Source: Augochlora pura (lineage: Eukaryota; Arthropoda; Insecta; Hymenoptera; Halictidae). Taken from it: a stretch of 64,000 bases of DNA. The position numbers were made by a program, and so were the translations under genes. The notes beneath the pieces are model-generated. The model had not been told where the DNA came from. It saw only the letters and a list, made by a program, of their open reading frames with translations, and did not search any database. Where the stretch lies: NCBI RefSeq assembly GCF_028453695.1, contig NC_135776.1, positions 1,798,001 through 1,862,000 of the forward strand. Direction: 5' to 3'. Within the stretch, counting starts at the first letter, position 1. Each line of letters begins with the position of its first letter. Positions 1 to 12,682 of the stretch are shown piece after piece.

Positions 1-2666
1 GCGTATACACCTCGGGCGACTTCGTCCGAATTTATAGGTTTTCAGCGCTATTCGCCTCTTCCCCCCCGCTCCCCTCTCCCTCTCTCGTCAGGAAATTTCA
101 AGAGCCGAGCAAATTTGCGTTGAAATCCATACCCTCGGATAGTTTATTATCGCTTGGCAACGATCGTCGGCGAAACGACTGCCTTAACTCGGCCGTCTAC
201 GGCCGTCTATGGCCGGCCGACACAAAGAGAGAGAAAAGAAAAGGAGAGGAGAACAGAGAGTTTATCGGCCACTCGGGGTTTTCTGTGGTTCGCCGATGAC
301 CGACCAGCAATCTCCGAAACACCGAAATCCTGGCCGACTATCCGAGACCGAAAAACAAAATTCCAACCTTGCCAGAATTATTTCACCGTAGTCCTATGGC
401 GATATCGAAGACATTTTCCGAGACGCTACCAATTTTCGACCGTGGCCCCGGGACATGTTCCGCGAATAAATTCGGGACGGGATCGGCCGAACACGGAAAC
501 GACACGCATCGACGCCACGCTCTTCTTTCCTAATTGGCTAACTACAGGATCTGATTTCGGTGGTAATCGCATTAGCCCCTGACATGCCATCGGATCGTTT
601 CGCGCAACAGTTCTCTCGCACTTAATTTCCCAGCCAATTTTTCGCACCTCCGTCCCCCTTCTCTCTCCTCTCTCTCCCCCTTCGGACGATGTACCCGTAT
701 TTTCGTAGATTGGGATCTTTACGAAGTTGAAAACGCGTCGCGCTACACACGCGTAATTAAAAGAAATTGTCGCCGGCTGCCTATCCACCGTTGGATACCG
801 GCTCTCGGGAAGCCTTGTATCCTGATCGTGTCATCGATCGCCACTTGCGATCTTCACGGTGTGATTCGCACTGGCGGCTTACCGATGAAACGCTGCCCAC
901 TGTCTTCCAATTAGCGGAGACAAAGTTAAAATTTGACTGTCCACGGTCATTAAAATGCGACAGCTTTTTCGACATCGTTACAAGAAGAATTCATGGAGAA
1001 AGGAAATACAAAGAGGAGAAGAAAAAGAGAGACGGAGCGTGTGTGTGTGCGCGATAGATAAACCGCGCAGTGGTAACGGCAACGAAGTTATGATAAACGA
1101 GGGATGCATTTGCTTTGAGCACAGATTGCCGGACGAGACGCGAAGCGGGCCGCACGAAACGGCGTATCATTGCGGCATTTCATAAAAACCGTCCGATATG
1201 CAGTTAATCGTTTTACGTATAACTAACACGTCCATAAACCGACGGATTAGCGCCTGCTCGTCGTCTGCGGCCGCTTATCCGGCCGCCTATCCGAACGCCT
1301 ATCCGGACGCCCGTGCCCGCGTCCGCGCCCGCGCCCCCTCCGAGCTCTCGGCCCCGTCGCGTCGCGTCGACAAGCCCGCCGCGTTATCTCGCCCCGCGAT
1401 AAGTGCATTAACTACTCGTATCTTCTCTAATAGTTTTCAGACACGCCGGGAAAGTCTTGTCGCGGTCGAATCTCGCCGCGCGCACGAGCAACGATGCCCG
1501 ATGCTATCGGGGGAAACACTGTACTCTCTCTACTCTGTGTGTACTTCGGCCCCGCGATCCACCCCTGTCCGTTGTCTTTTGCGCTATCCAATCCGAAATT
1601 TACCATTATTAACGCGTTCCCGTTCCAGCCAGACGTTCCCCCGCGCGCGTTCCCACCAATTAATTCGTACGGGGCAAAGAATCGCAACGCGTTAACACGT
1701 TCCCTGCCCGCGCAAACAGCCTTCACGGTTCTCTTTTTATTTAATTCGTTCCATTAGACGCAACGCATGCTGCAACGTTCGACGAACGTGTTGCGCTATC
1801 CGCTACTATTTCGAACAACAACGTACGCGTTAATTCGATTATGAGAAGCGCAGTACGCGCGAACCAACCAGAGAACGCGGTGAACGTAGATGACGTGAGT
1901 AATTAAGAGATAAAAGGCTTATTGAAATTCTTTGATATGCTCGGACCGAAAAATTTAATGAGAACAATTACCGTGCACTTAATTGCTCCTACTTTGTTAC
2001 GATACGTATGTTATAACGTGGTATCAGATCCTATTGGACGGGATGAAAGAAGATGGCTGGATCGCTTCTTTCGGATAGATTCCATCTATTTATTGCTTTA
2101 CTCCCGGTAATAATCCTCGGTCGATGCAGCGAGCAACGCATTCGCGGCAAGCGCGGTAGACGGGTCTTCGCCGTGCAACGAGCTAATAGTTACAACAGCG
2201 AGGATATTTTTTCTAAATAATTTACACCGTTCTGTTTGACCCTTTCCACGAGGTATATCTCCGCCATTTAATCTTCTCATTAACCAACTAACAAGAACAT
2301 TTTTTACCCTCCGTTCCAACCCCTTGTGTTTTACAAAGTATTTACTTAGATTATCTCAGACGGTCGATCATCCCCTTCGCGATCATGCGCGTACGGCCCG
2401 ACGGGAGACTCGACGTAACAGCGGCGATTAAAAATCATCGTTTAGACGGATTTACGGACGATGATAATTAAGAATTCGTCGTTCGGTGTGGTTCCGTTCG
2501 ATTCGGCAATGAAAACGATCGTTCGGGAGAAACGCGAATAATTTAACGAAAAATATTTAATCGCCAGAGTTTTTCGACGTTCTCGCGGATTAGTATCCCA
2601 CGGAAATATGGTGTTTGCGGAGGCGGACGAGAGCGTGGTTCTACAAGGGACAGGTACCGGTTATTC

Positions 2667-2723
2667 GGTGGCGAGTGGTGAGTGGCGAGCGGCGAGTGGC
2701 TAGTGGCTGGTGGATAGTGGCGG
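2667..2723 (+). repeat. GTGGCGAGTG-type minisatellite
   Basis: Variants of GAGTGGC/TAGTGGC repeat at about 7 bp. Confidence 0.65.
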
Positions 2724-2758
2724 GACGATTTTCTAATTATTGCCCCGTCGGCCGTGCT

Positions 2759-2799
2759 CCGAGTCCCGGGTCCCGTGCCTCGAGTCCCGAGTCCCGAGG
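2759..2799 (+). repeat. GAGTCCCG short tandem repeat
   Basis: Four to five imperfect copies of an approximately 8-bp unit. Confidence 0.6.
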
Positions 2800-2882
2800 G
2801 CTTGTTGCCGCAGACCGGTGCCGCCTCTCTGTGCACACGGTGCGCGCACACCGCGCACAGGAAATCCGTGATCCGTGGCTGG

Positions 2883-2905
2883 GATCCGATCCGATCCGAT
2901 CCGAT
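2883..2905 (+). repeat. (GATCC)n pentanucleotide repeat
   Basis: Four perfect GATCC units plus a partial one. Confidence 0.8.
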
Positions 2906-4362
2906 ACGGTCGCTCGATCGCCATGGATCACCGTCCATCCCCTACCACCCCCTCTCGCAGCCCATCTATCTCTGATCCGCGCGCCACAAAGATGGACGCC
3001 GCACCGCCCGCTTCAATCGCGAACGAGGGGGTTGCGGAAACCCGAAAGGTGTTTCGACCGGATATTTCGGAGCCCGTTGCATCCCCGCCGCGTTCCGCGT
3101 CCGGAATATATTCTGCGCTTCGATCGTGTAATAGCAAATTGCTTTTAACCCTCGTTCTTGCAATCCGGGGACATTTTTCGAAGCTTCGTTTCACGGGATC
3201 CTTTGATTACGATAGTCGCAGTCGCTCCTGTTTAATCAACAGCTTTTCGATGCGAGGATCTCGAACAAGTATTTATTCTATGCTTTCGCCGCGTTGTTCC
3301 CAGCCTCGAGTAACAATTCTGTAACGGTGTCGGGTCTTTTCAGCGGACGTTTTCCCCGGTGCGTTTAATCGTCGTCGAATCGACCCGACTCGAACACAGC
3401 GTTTTTCGGAAGGACAACAACGTCACGGACTCTTCCGCAGCAGAGACAGAAACAGAATGATCGAGAGCGAGAGGCAAGGGGACGAATCCCAGGGCTCGTT
3501 GATAATAAGGTTCGGTTTTGATTAGCACGGAGACTGTTTAACGGTTTGATACCTCGCCGGTAATCGAATCCGGACCTAATCTCTCAAGTTATAACCAGAT
3601 TATTGCCTCCTCCATGCACTTGCTCTGCAACGTTCTCCACACCCCGTACCATCATGCCGCGCCGCGTCGCGCCGACTCTCGCTCGGCACCATCATCCACC
3701 AGCATCCACCAGCGCGGCAACCAGCCGGAGCTACCCCCGGCATCGACGCGATCGTCTTACGTGCTGCTACCCTTGCCCCCCCTCCTGACCGGTCGAATCG
3801 GGGGCGATTCGTCTGACAGACGACGGAAAAATACTACCCATGGATACTAGGATCGGAGTGAAGGAAGTGGATCTGTAACTCGAAGCCTAATCGGCTTCGA
3901 AAAGAATTGATTCGATACTAGGTTTACCGAGTGTTAACAACAGCTCAATTGTACCGCTTCCTCGCTTTCCGCGCCAACGATCGTAATTTCTCCGCGAGCG
4001 AGAAGGGATTCGGAAAGATGGTAATTTACGGAATAGAGTGAATAAAGGACCGATCGCGCAGAGGGTGGTCCATCGATCCCTGGATCGTCGCGGGAAGATC
4101 GCGGAGTCGTTTGATCGTCGGCGACGAAGAGGCGAGAGCAACGGGAGAAAGAGGGAAGGAAAGAGAGAGACCAGGTAAGGCAGGAATTCCCAGCCATCGT
4201 CGTCTGCCAATTTATATGGCTGCCATCTTGGATCGATAGTAGTCGTACAACGTTGCGCGCGTTATATACACGCGGCGATCGCTGCAGGTAGTCGTGTTAG
4301 GTTACAGTTTTAAACGCGGCCAAATTACACGTTTGCGCGCGGCTGTGCTGCTCTCGCCGGCT

Positions 4363-4409
4363 AGAGAGCGCGCGCGCGCGAGCGCGAGCGCGAGCGAGCG
4401 AGCGAGCGC
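4363..4409 (+). repeat. CG/GCGA compound microsatellite
   Basis: GA, then (CG)n, then GCGAGCGA units. Alternating CG of this length can adopt Z-DNA. Confidence 0.8.
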
Positions 4410-4698
4410 AACAGGGCGCGTTTAAAATATTCCGGGCGTCGGGTGGGGCGCGGGAAAGGGCAAAATAAATGTTACGGCATTACGATGGACAGCGTGCTCA
4501 CCTATACCTCTCGGGGCCCCCTTAAGATCACCACCACACTCCGACATCGTCGCCGACACCCTCCGCCCCTCTCTTTCTTGCCCGGTCTCTACTCTCTTTG
4601 AAACTCCGTCCCTTTTCCGCCGCCGAGCGGCTCTATCCTCTCGTTCGATTTTCTGCGCTCCGGTAGCGGCGCGCGTACCTGCCCCTTCGTCGTCGGTG

Positions 4699-4717
4699 CG
4701 TATACACCGTGTATACG
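4699..4717. repeat. Palindrome with 9-bp arms
   Basis: CGTATACAC and GTGTATACG flank a single C. It is followed at once by GGGGTGTCTGATCC, which resembles the start of CAGGGTGTC-type insect repeats, so it may mark one end of a decayed element. Confidence 0.35.
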
Positions 4718-5780
4718 GGGTGTCTGATCCAACTGCACACCCGATTATCACGGGGAAACAAGCCTCCAAACAAGTCGGATCTTTGTCAAAGAAACAGCTT
4801 TTTGAGGGAGCCAGTGTCCATTTCGTAACTACAGACTGATTGAATGGGTAGAATTAATCGCAGCGATACCTCCACCTGTCGCGCGTCGGCCAATTTTTCA
4901 AGCTCATCGAAAAATTCGAGTTTCGAGTCTAAATTAGCTATGTTCCCAGTGAGCACGCGACGCCGATTGGTTCTTGGAATAAAATTTTCCAACATGGAAT
5001 CGGTAATCGGTAGCTATATCTACACCTATGTCAGCGGTACGGTTCGGTGACGTAGTTTGTCGCGAAAGAGAGAGAGAGAGCATGTGTCTGTGTACGTGTG
5101 TATGTGAAAGAACAAGAGAGAGAGGAATGCCGGAAAAAGGAGCAGAACCGGCGTAGAAAGACCAAGAAGGCGAGCACGAAGAACACGAAAAGCATCAGGA
5201 GCATCAGGAGCACGAAGGAATCGAGAGGCCGGGAGTAGGAGACGCAAAGAACGAGAGAAGGAGCCGGAGTAGGAGGATGAGAAGAACGAGCCGAGCGAAG
5301 AGAAGGAAAAAAATAAGCGGAAAAAGTAGCGGGCTTGATTGGTGGAAATGAATTCAAAATGGCCGACCCTCGGAGCCTGGTAAAATGGCGTCGCGAGCAT
5401 TAACAGCCGGCCGATTGCTCGCGGATTTGACGTTTCTATTCGGGGTCTCTTCCAGCCTCCTCCGAACCAGCGCATCCCCCTTAGAACCACCATAAACGAG
5501 TCCGATCGGATCTGGATCACGGTAGCGCGGATTCTGTAGATGCGGATCCTCCGACAGCTGAGAAGCCGCGATCTGTCGCGGTTAATTGTTTACTTCATTT
5601 ATTACGAAGAAGTTCGAGGGCTCTGTTCTTTCGTTTTTTTTTCTGGCGATTCTTGGGGATTTGTAGGGATGGATCCGAGGATCTAGAGATCCAGAAAGGG
5701 TGCCGCCGTAGAATGCGAGTTTTGTAAAACAAAGACGAGAGGGAGTCAACCCTCTGCGCCCTCGAGGCAGATTCTTTTCT

Positions 5781-5810
5781 CCTCTCTCTCTTCCTCTCTC
5801 TCTCTCTCTT
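5781..5810 (+). repeat. (CT)n microsatellite
   Basis: CT run interrupted by TTC. Confidence 0.8.
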
Positions 5811-8410
5811 GCTCACAAGGGGGACCACTATCAAACCTCTCGTCATCCCCCCCCCCCCACCACCCCAACTCTTTCTCTCTCCGATGCCCCCTCGCTCTGT
5901 CCTTCGAGAGATCGGTCCGGCTCGTTCCCATTCCCATTCCCTGTTTCCCTCTGCCCCCTCCCCCCTCCCAAGTTCTTCGTCTCTCTTCTTTTCTCTCGGC
6001 TTCGGGCCGACCAGCCACGGATTCTTAATCGGGACCATTATCTTCGTGCGATCATCATCCCGAAAACTAATTCGTATTTTTTACTACGAAACCGAAAACT
6101 CATAAATCAAAGCTCGCCGGCTCTCTCTCTCTTTCTCTCCCGCCGTCTCCCCCGGCTCTCGCCGTTTCTCCACCGGCTCGTCCAGCGAACTCTTAAAGGA
6201 GCGAAACGCGCGCGCACGGGCACCGGGACCGGGGTCCCGCGCTGTAGACAATGGGCGCGCGTCCATTTAAGGGATTCGAATGGACGCAATTTTCTATGGG
6301 AGTTTGTAATTATGGGTAGTTTGTTGTTGGCGCACCGTCCGGCGCACCGTCCCTCTTCCCTTTGTGTCCGTGTGACCGTAAAAATTCCCGAATTAAATTG
6401 AAAAGCAGACGCGAAACTCACCCCCGCGGCGCAACCGAGTCCCTGGGGCCTGTATCGTGGCGTCGGGGCCCTCGGCTGCCGCTCGAAATCTTCCTCGGAC
6501 CGTGCCGAATTGCCGCACAAAATTCCGCAACCGCGACAACAACCTCCTCAACTTTTCGTACAGAGTAATTTTTCTAAAGAGTAATTTTTTTTAAATAATT
6601 GTATAAGTCCCTAGTGCCCAGGTGAACCGATCCATCTGATAAATATAGACCGTGGCACGTCTCTAAAACAATTCGATTGCACGATTCACGATTCCCGATG
6701 AAAAATTTCTCTGGCGCAACGAATTCCGAAAAGCATTTCGCAAAACCTCGAAGAAAGCTGTCCCGCGACCTGGACGCAAGAGCGAAAAAACGTTGCGGGG
6801 AACGGTGTCCCTTTGTATCCCCGGCCGGATTTAAGAAACACGGAAACCCTTTCGCTCTCGCAGCAGTAGCGACAGTTTTTAATTATCGCGAAAGCGGCGA
6901 ATAATCGATAGCAAGCCTGCGGCGTTATCACGGTCCGCGCCTTTGTCCCGGCAATCACTGAAGTAAATGTAATTATCCGAGCCCGGGAGACGAGAGTCAG
7001 AGGCGAGGCTCTTTTTCCAACTACCAGAGGAAACTGCTCCCCGTGATCGTCTTTTGATGTCTCCTCGGATCGGAAACAGTCCCGTCTCCTTTGCGATTTT
7101 ATTTTCATTCTCTAGAAAACACACCTCGATCTTGATGGGAATCGCCAGTTTTACATCGGATCAACATCCGACAGCGTTTCCTTTCGTAATTTCGGGGGCG
7201 TCCGGCCCCGATCAAATAAAACGTTCGAGAGTTCAGGAAATTTTCATCCGATGATCTAATCGGATCCGAGCGATCTATAATAATCTGGCGAGGATGAATC
7301 GTAAGTAGCTCGGAGCATCGGGGACTCGGCGAGATCGTGAAAAAGGCCGAGGATGATCGACGTGGCATCGATCGTTACGCAACGGAAGAGGTAGAACGCA
7401 CCGTCTGATGGATCCGTCCCGGACCCCCATTCCGTCGAACACGAAGTCCCGGTCCTCTTATGTTTATTTATGCTATAAAAGGAATAGGTATCTCGTGCAA
7501 TCCGCGGAACCAATCGGTCCGAGGCACCGGCGAATGGGGGCCCGGGGTCTCGCGGAACGGGCCTCTCCAAAGATTTATACCTCGTAATGAGAAATCATTA
7601 GCCGCGAGGTGTATTAGGTAATAACGGTAATTGGCCAAAAATTGGCCAGTGGTCCCGAAACGCGACGGATTCGCGGATAGGATTTTTCGGTAACGGGTTC
7701 CGACGTCGGCGTCCGGCGACCGGCCGTCAGAGGAGAGAAGGATCGCCTTTTGGGCCCCCGGGGCCCTTCCTCGATGGCCGAGAACTAAAATAAATGCCGA
7801 ATGGGACCGGGGATTTCACGATATTAAACGTGCAACGGAGAATCGCCGGCGCTTTTCTAAATCGTCGAAAACTCAGGAAAACGGTGAACAATTAAACGAA
7901 CAAATGAAACAGGTAGACAAAGGCGTAACGACTCGGTAATAAGGTAGAAACGTTGAGTGAGATCACAATATCCTCTCCGAATATCGTCTAAATCTCGAGG
8001 CATGGAAAGCTGGGTCGAGCGACGACACCGAGCCAGCACCTCGTCGATTACAATGTAATCCACCGCCGCAACTCGCAGAGGGTCCACCGTCGCGTATTCC
8101 GTGCGCTTTACCGAGCAATTATAGATCGTTGTAGCGCCGGAATCGCTGTCGGACGTTTACCAAAAAGACGAATCGTATCACGAAGGAATACGTATAGACG
8201 CGCGTATCGAAGACGACGAAAAAGATATGGGCACCCTCGCGCAAACCGAACAACATGTGCAGCCGGCTCTCTGCGTTCCCCCGGGGTCCGAGCACGGTAT
8301 AAAAATCAATCACATCGGATGACGGCCGGTCTAGGCGAAAAAACGCCGAGTGCAACTCGCTGTCGACCAGGGGAGATGATAAAAAAAGGGGAGAGAGAGG
8401 GTGAACGATG

Positions 8411-8433
8411 GAGAGAGAGAGAGAGAGAGAGAG
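8411..8433 (+). repeat. (GA)n microsatellite
   Basis: Uninterrupted GA run. Confidence 0.85.
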
Positions 8434-9096
8434 CAGCGGAGAAACGGAAGCTGAAAGCTGCTTTATTCGAGACACGTCGGTTTCCTGGGATCCTCTCCTC
8501 TTTCGATTATTTATCGGGTCGTTCCATAAGCAATGCCCCCTGTTTTTCCATAGCGCCGATATTAACACTTATTTTCCATCCCAGTGACGGTACCTAGCTC
8601 GACTCGTGACGGAAATATTACGTGCGCGACTTTACGAACGCGCAGAAATCTTTGTTTCTTTTCCGAGATTTCCACGATCGGTCGTGCAATCGACGATGTT
8701 CTCGGCTCGCGAATTAATTTGTTTGATCGTGTGTTTAGACTGTCGAGTATTCCCGCGAAGCAACGGACTTGCAAAATTTGCGGAAGTGACTTTCGAAGGG
8801 GCCAAGAACGAGGTTGGGAAGGAAGAGGGTGTAAAGTCGAATAAACGACGATGAAATGGAATCGGTGGAAACGGGGTAACCGCCTATCGAGAGGCGACGT
8901 TCGAAATTAAAGCCGCGGCTGGCGGTATCTCGCCGGGAATCTGCATATCATACTAGGCGTTCCCAATCAACTAATTAACAAAAAACCGTGGAACGAGCCA
9001 TTAATCATCGTCGAGCCACTCGGAATACGAGCGCGTACGAGGTGTATCAGATTGGCGAACCTAACCCTTTCGGATCCGCGCAATCGCCCGAAGACG

Positions 9097-9141
9097 AGGA
9101 GAGAGGGAGAGAGAGAGAGTGAGAGAGAGAGTGAGAGAGAG
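9097..9141 (+). repeat. (GA)n microsatellite, interrupted
   Basis: GA runs broken by GGG and GTGA. Confidence 0.8.
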
Positions 9142-10486
9142 CCCTCCGTCTCGGTACCACTAATTTCCGAGTGACCCTACGGCCTCCTCACCTCCTCGCT
9201 TAATATCGATTATCCCGAGATATCGAGTTGTCGACGTGGCCCCTTGGAAATTCCGAGGCGCGAAAAGAGGCTGTGCTCGAACGAATTCGATTCCTTAACG
9301 GAATGATCGCAAAACGATTCGCAAAAATGCCAAACAACGGAACGAACTATAACAACGAACGCTCGCCAGAGAACGACCGCATACACGCGATAGAGTCTCT
9401 ACAGATGACGGAGAAAAGTCGAGCATTCGTAGCGCAGTCGTGTTAATGTATGCGAGTGCATGATACCACTCGGTCGTCGGATTAAAACAAAGTATCTTGC
9501 ATTCCCTTGGCCGCATGTGCCAGAATAAATCTCTTGCTTTCGAGATGTCTGCGGCATGCCGGCGCATAAGTTCCCGGGCAAATTCCCACTCGTCGCACGG
9601 AGCGTACGAACGTACGAACCGCCACTTTCCGACCGCCCCCCGCGCTCTATTCTCGTTGTTACTTCTCTACGGTTCACATCGCGTCTGCCTTCGACTCGTC
9701 ACAATTTCAGATTCCACGGCACGGATTCGTTTCCGCCGCATCCGCTCGTCGCAAAACCGAGGACTATAAATATACCGTACGCACTTGCTCTTGGCGGTAT
9801 CGTCGTCGAGAAATCGTCGCTGCACCGCGATTATTCCGATGCAGACCAAGGGGCGAGAGGAGGGGTGGGAGGGGGGGGCGGGGGGAGCGAGCGAGAGGCA
9901 GGCAGAGAGAAAAGGCGAGCGAGAGAGAAGAGAGTTCAAAGAGGTTAATTCCGGGACTAATGTATTCACCCCTTTTTCCTCCGAACCCCGGAGATTTCGT
10001 ATGTATTGCCAATTTTGCATTTATACGCCACCTTCCATCCAATGAATAAATTCATCTCTCTGGTATTCGTTTCCTGCTCGATTCCAGCGTTGCTAACCCC
10101 CGCCCCCGCGCGCGTCTTACTTTTGTTCTCGCGAGCCACCTTCAGTCGCAGAAACCCGATGGGGAAACCCTTCCGCACTCTGTTCTATAAATATCAATGA
10201 TTACGTTCGTTTCAATTTTCAACCGCGAAAACAAACGGCATGAAAATTGGAAATCGGTGATGCGGTATTCGGATACGTAATAGGGGCGAGTTCTAACGTG
10301 AAAGTTCGGAGAAAGTTGCAGGCAAGATTCCAAAGGCCGACGTGGAGGGATGAATGAAAATTAAGATGATATTCGGGGGTGGCGGCTATTAAGGGATCGA
10401 CTGGATCCGATTTTCAGAGGAGAACGTTGCCGCGGGGCTTTCTGAGAAGACTTACTTTTCCCTCTACCTTCGTTTCGCTCGCTCTC

Positions 10487-10490
<4 letters not shown>

Positions 10491-10521
<31 letters not shown>
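10491..10521 (+). repeat. (CT)n microsatellite
   Basis: Uninterrupted CT run of about 15 units. Confidence 0.85.
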
Positions 10522-10523
<2 letters not shown>

Positions 10524-12271
10524 TTTCTCCTCCGTGGACAAATAGTTTGGAAGCTGTTCGAAGAAGCTGCTCTCTCGGTATCTGCAACCAGATTTCAACC
10601 TGTCGAAACTCTGTCCGGGGAAACTTAGTCAATCTGCTCTGCTGTTGCTAACTCATCCCCCGTGGCCGTGTGCCTGTGCCCGCCGTCAGTGCCCCTGCCC
10701 GTGCCCGGCCCCGATCGACCCTTAAAACCTTGCAACCAAACTTGCCAGTCGATACCTCGAAGGTAACAGATCGTATTTCGGAAATCCGCTTCTCTATTCT
10801 TGTCAAAGGAACCTCACGAAACGGCGGTCCTGCGAATTCTGTCCGGGAAAACAACGGAGCGTCGATCGACCCGAGAAAAATCCTTTTTTATCAATTACTA
10901 GGGGGCTTTTAACGCCTGCTTTCAACGATCTGAATAAATCGAGATTTATAAGGTTGTTCGATACGTTTCGGCACCTTAAATTCTGTCCACTGCTATAGAC
11001 GAATTTGTCTGGCGGACTCGGAGGAAAAACGATTAAAGGCGAAGGAAACTTTGAATCGCGCGGCGCGCGGGGTCAAAAATCGCGGAAGGGTTCAACTTGG
11101 GGTCGCAAGTTTCGTAACCGACGCGTATCCGAAAAGGGGTAGTTCGCCGACGGAATTCGCGCCTTTCGGATCCTTTCTGTCGGCAGTGCGGAGGGAACGA
11201 CATTGTTGACAGGCGTCTCACGAAGTCATCCGGGTTTCGGTACGGCCGATGACGCGCACTTTTTCCCCTGCGGTGATAAATGGCACGTACCCGGAGCGCC
11301 CTTTCTCCGCGACCCTCCCTCCCACCCCCGCGTGCCACGGCCTCGCCTCCATCCGAATCGGGATAGGAGGGAGGTTGACAAGGAGCGTGAGAGTCCTGCT
11401 CGAGGGTTATCGTCGATGTTTCCGGGGCGAGGAGGGCTGCGTGCCGAAGACACTGCTGCTCTGATTGATACGGTCCAAGACTGATGACGCTTCTCATTTT
11501 ATCCACCGTTTTATCTCGTCGCCTGCTCCATCTTTCGTTCCAGCTCCATTCGTTCGTGCAGTTGGAAACGTTCTACCGAGACGCGGACTCTTCGCGGACC
11601 GACCAATTAAATAAAATCGAATAAAATTTCCACCACTGAAATCCAAGATATAAAATCCAACCTCGCAGGTTGTTGCAAAAATTTCGCGATCTCCTCCGAG
11701 CAGCGATGCACCTGTGTTCCATGCTGCATGTATCTTGGGCAAGTTCTGTGCATCGCTCGGCGTCGGATCGCGGCTAAGGCCAGCGGGGGCCAGTAGAGTA
11801 TGGTGTTGGCATACCAGGGTGTACCAGCGCCGACATAGTTGGCAAGAGGCGGATTTTTCTCGTGCGTAAGCCGACGTTGGCCCTCGAGTTCGAGGGTCGT
11901 GCTACCGACTCTTGTCCCTACGCTCCCTACCTCGGCACTGTTCGGGAATCGCCTGGCTGCCGGGAGTCCTGGAGAGGTCGCAGGATCTCGCAGGAGCTCG
12001 CAGGAGCTCGCCGAGGATGCCTTCCGGGACTCAAAGACATTCTCTCGTCTCGCGGACTGCGAAGTTTCAGCCATCCCACCGGAGCCCATGACGGAGCCAC
12101 GAAGGAATCTCTGACCACACGATAACCCGGGGGCACGTTTGCTCGACTTAACGTCCCACGCATCGCATCGCATCATCCCGGGGGACCACGGGGGGAGGGG
12201 GGGATCGGAGGATTTCGCCGACGTCTCCGGTTCTCCAGGTCCCCCTCTATCCCCATCGCCCCTCTGGTTCC

Positions 12272-12279
<8 letters not shown>

Positions 12280-12303
<24 letters not shown>
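12280..12303 (+). repeat. (CT)n microsatellite
   Basis: CT run with one TTT break. Confidence 0.75.
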
Positions 12304-12655
12304 TCCTTGCTCTTTGCCGGGTCGCCGCAATTCCGGGCCGAAAAGTCTTCGGGCGAACATTTTATTGGACGCGTAGCCGAGAAGGGAGACCGAGGAGCAA
12401 CAAAAAGCTGCGTATGCCGGTTGCGAACGAGACACGCTCGCCCGTTTAATAATTGATTTGCATAATTACGTATGTGCATATTTATGAATTCAAAAGCGCG
12501 CGCACATACAAGCGGCGTTGGCTCGCCGCGCCACGCCGAGTGGAGCGGACCGGAGCGGGTACATCGCGCGAGCACCAGGACCCTGATACGTTTCGCCGGT
12601 AATAGCAATAAGTTTCTGACGGCACCGGCCACGACCACGACGCTCTCCTTTTCGT

Positions 12656-12682
12656 TCTCTCTCTCTCTCTCTCTCTTTCTCT
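12656..12682 (+). repeat. (CT)n microsatellite
   Basis: CT run with a late TTT break. Confidence 0.8.

Larger units (their letters stand above)
4221..5389. promoter_or_regulatory. Cluster of YY1/PHO-like GCCAT sites
   Basis: TGCCATCTTG at 4221-4230 is close to the YY1 consensus. AAAATGGC occurs at 5356-5363 and again at 5382-5389, which is GCCATTTT on the other strand. GA runs and a CG/GA tract lie between them. Fly Polycomb response elements combine PHO (GCCAT) and GAGA sites; the parallel is only an inference. Confidence 0.2.
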
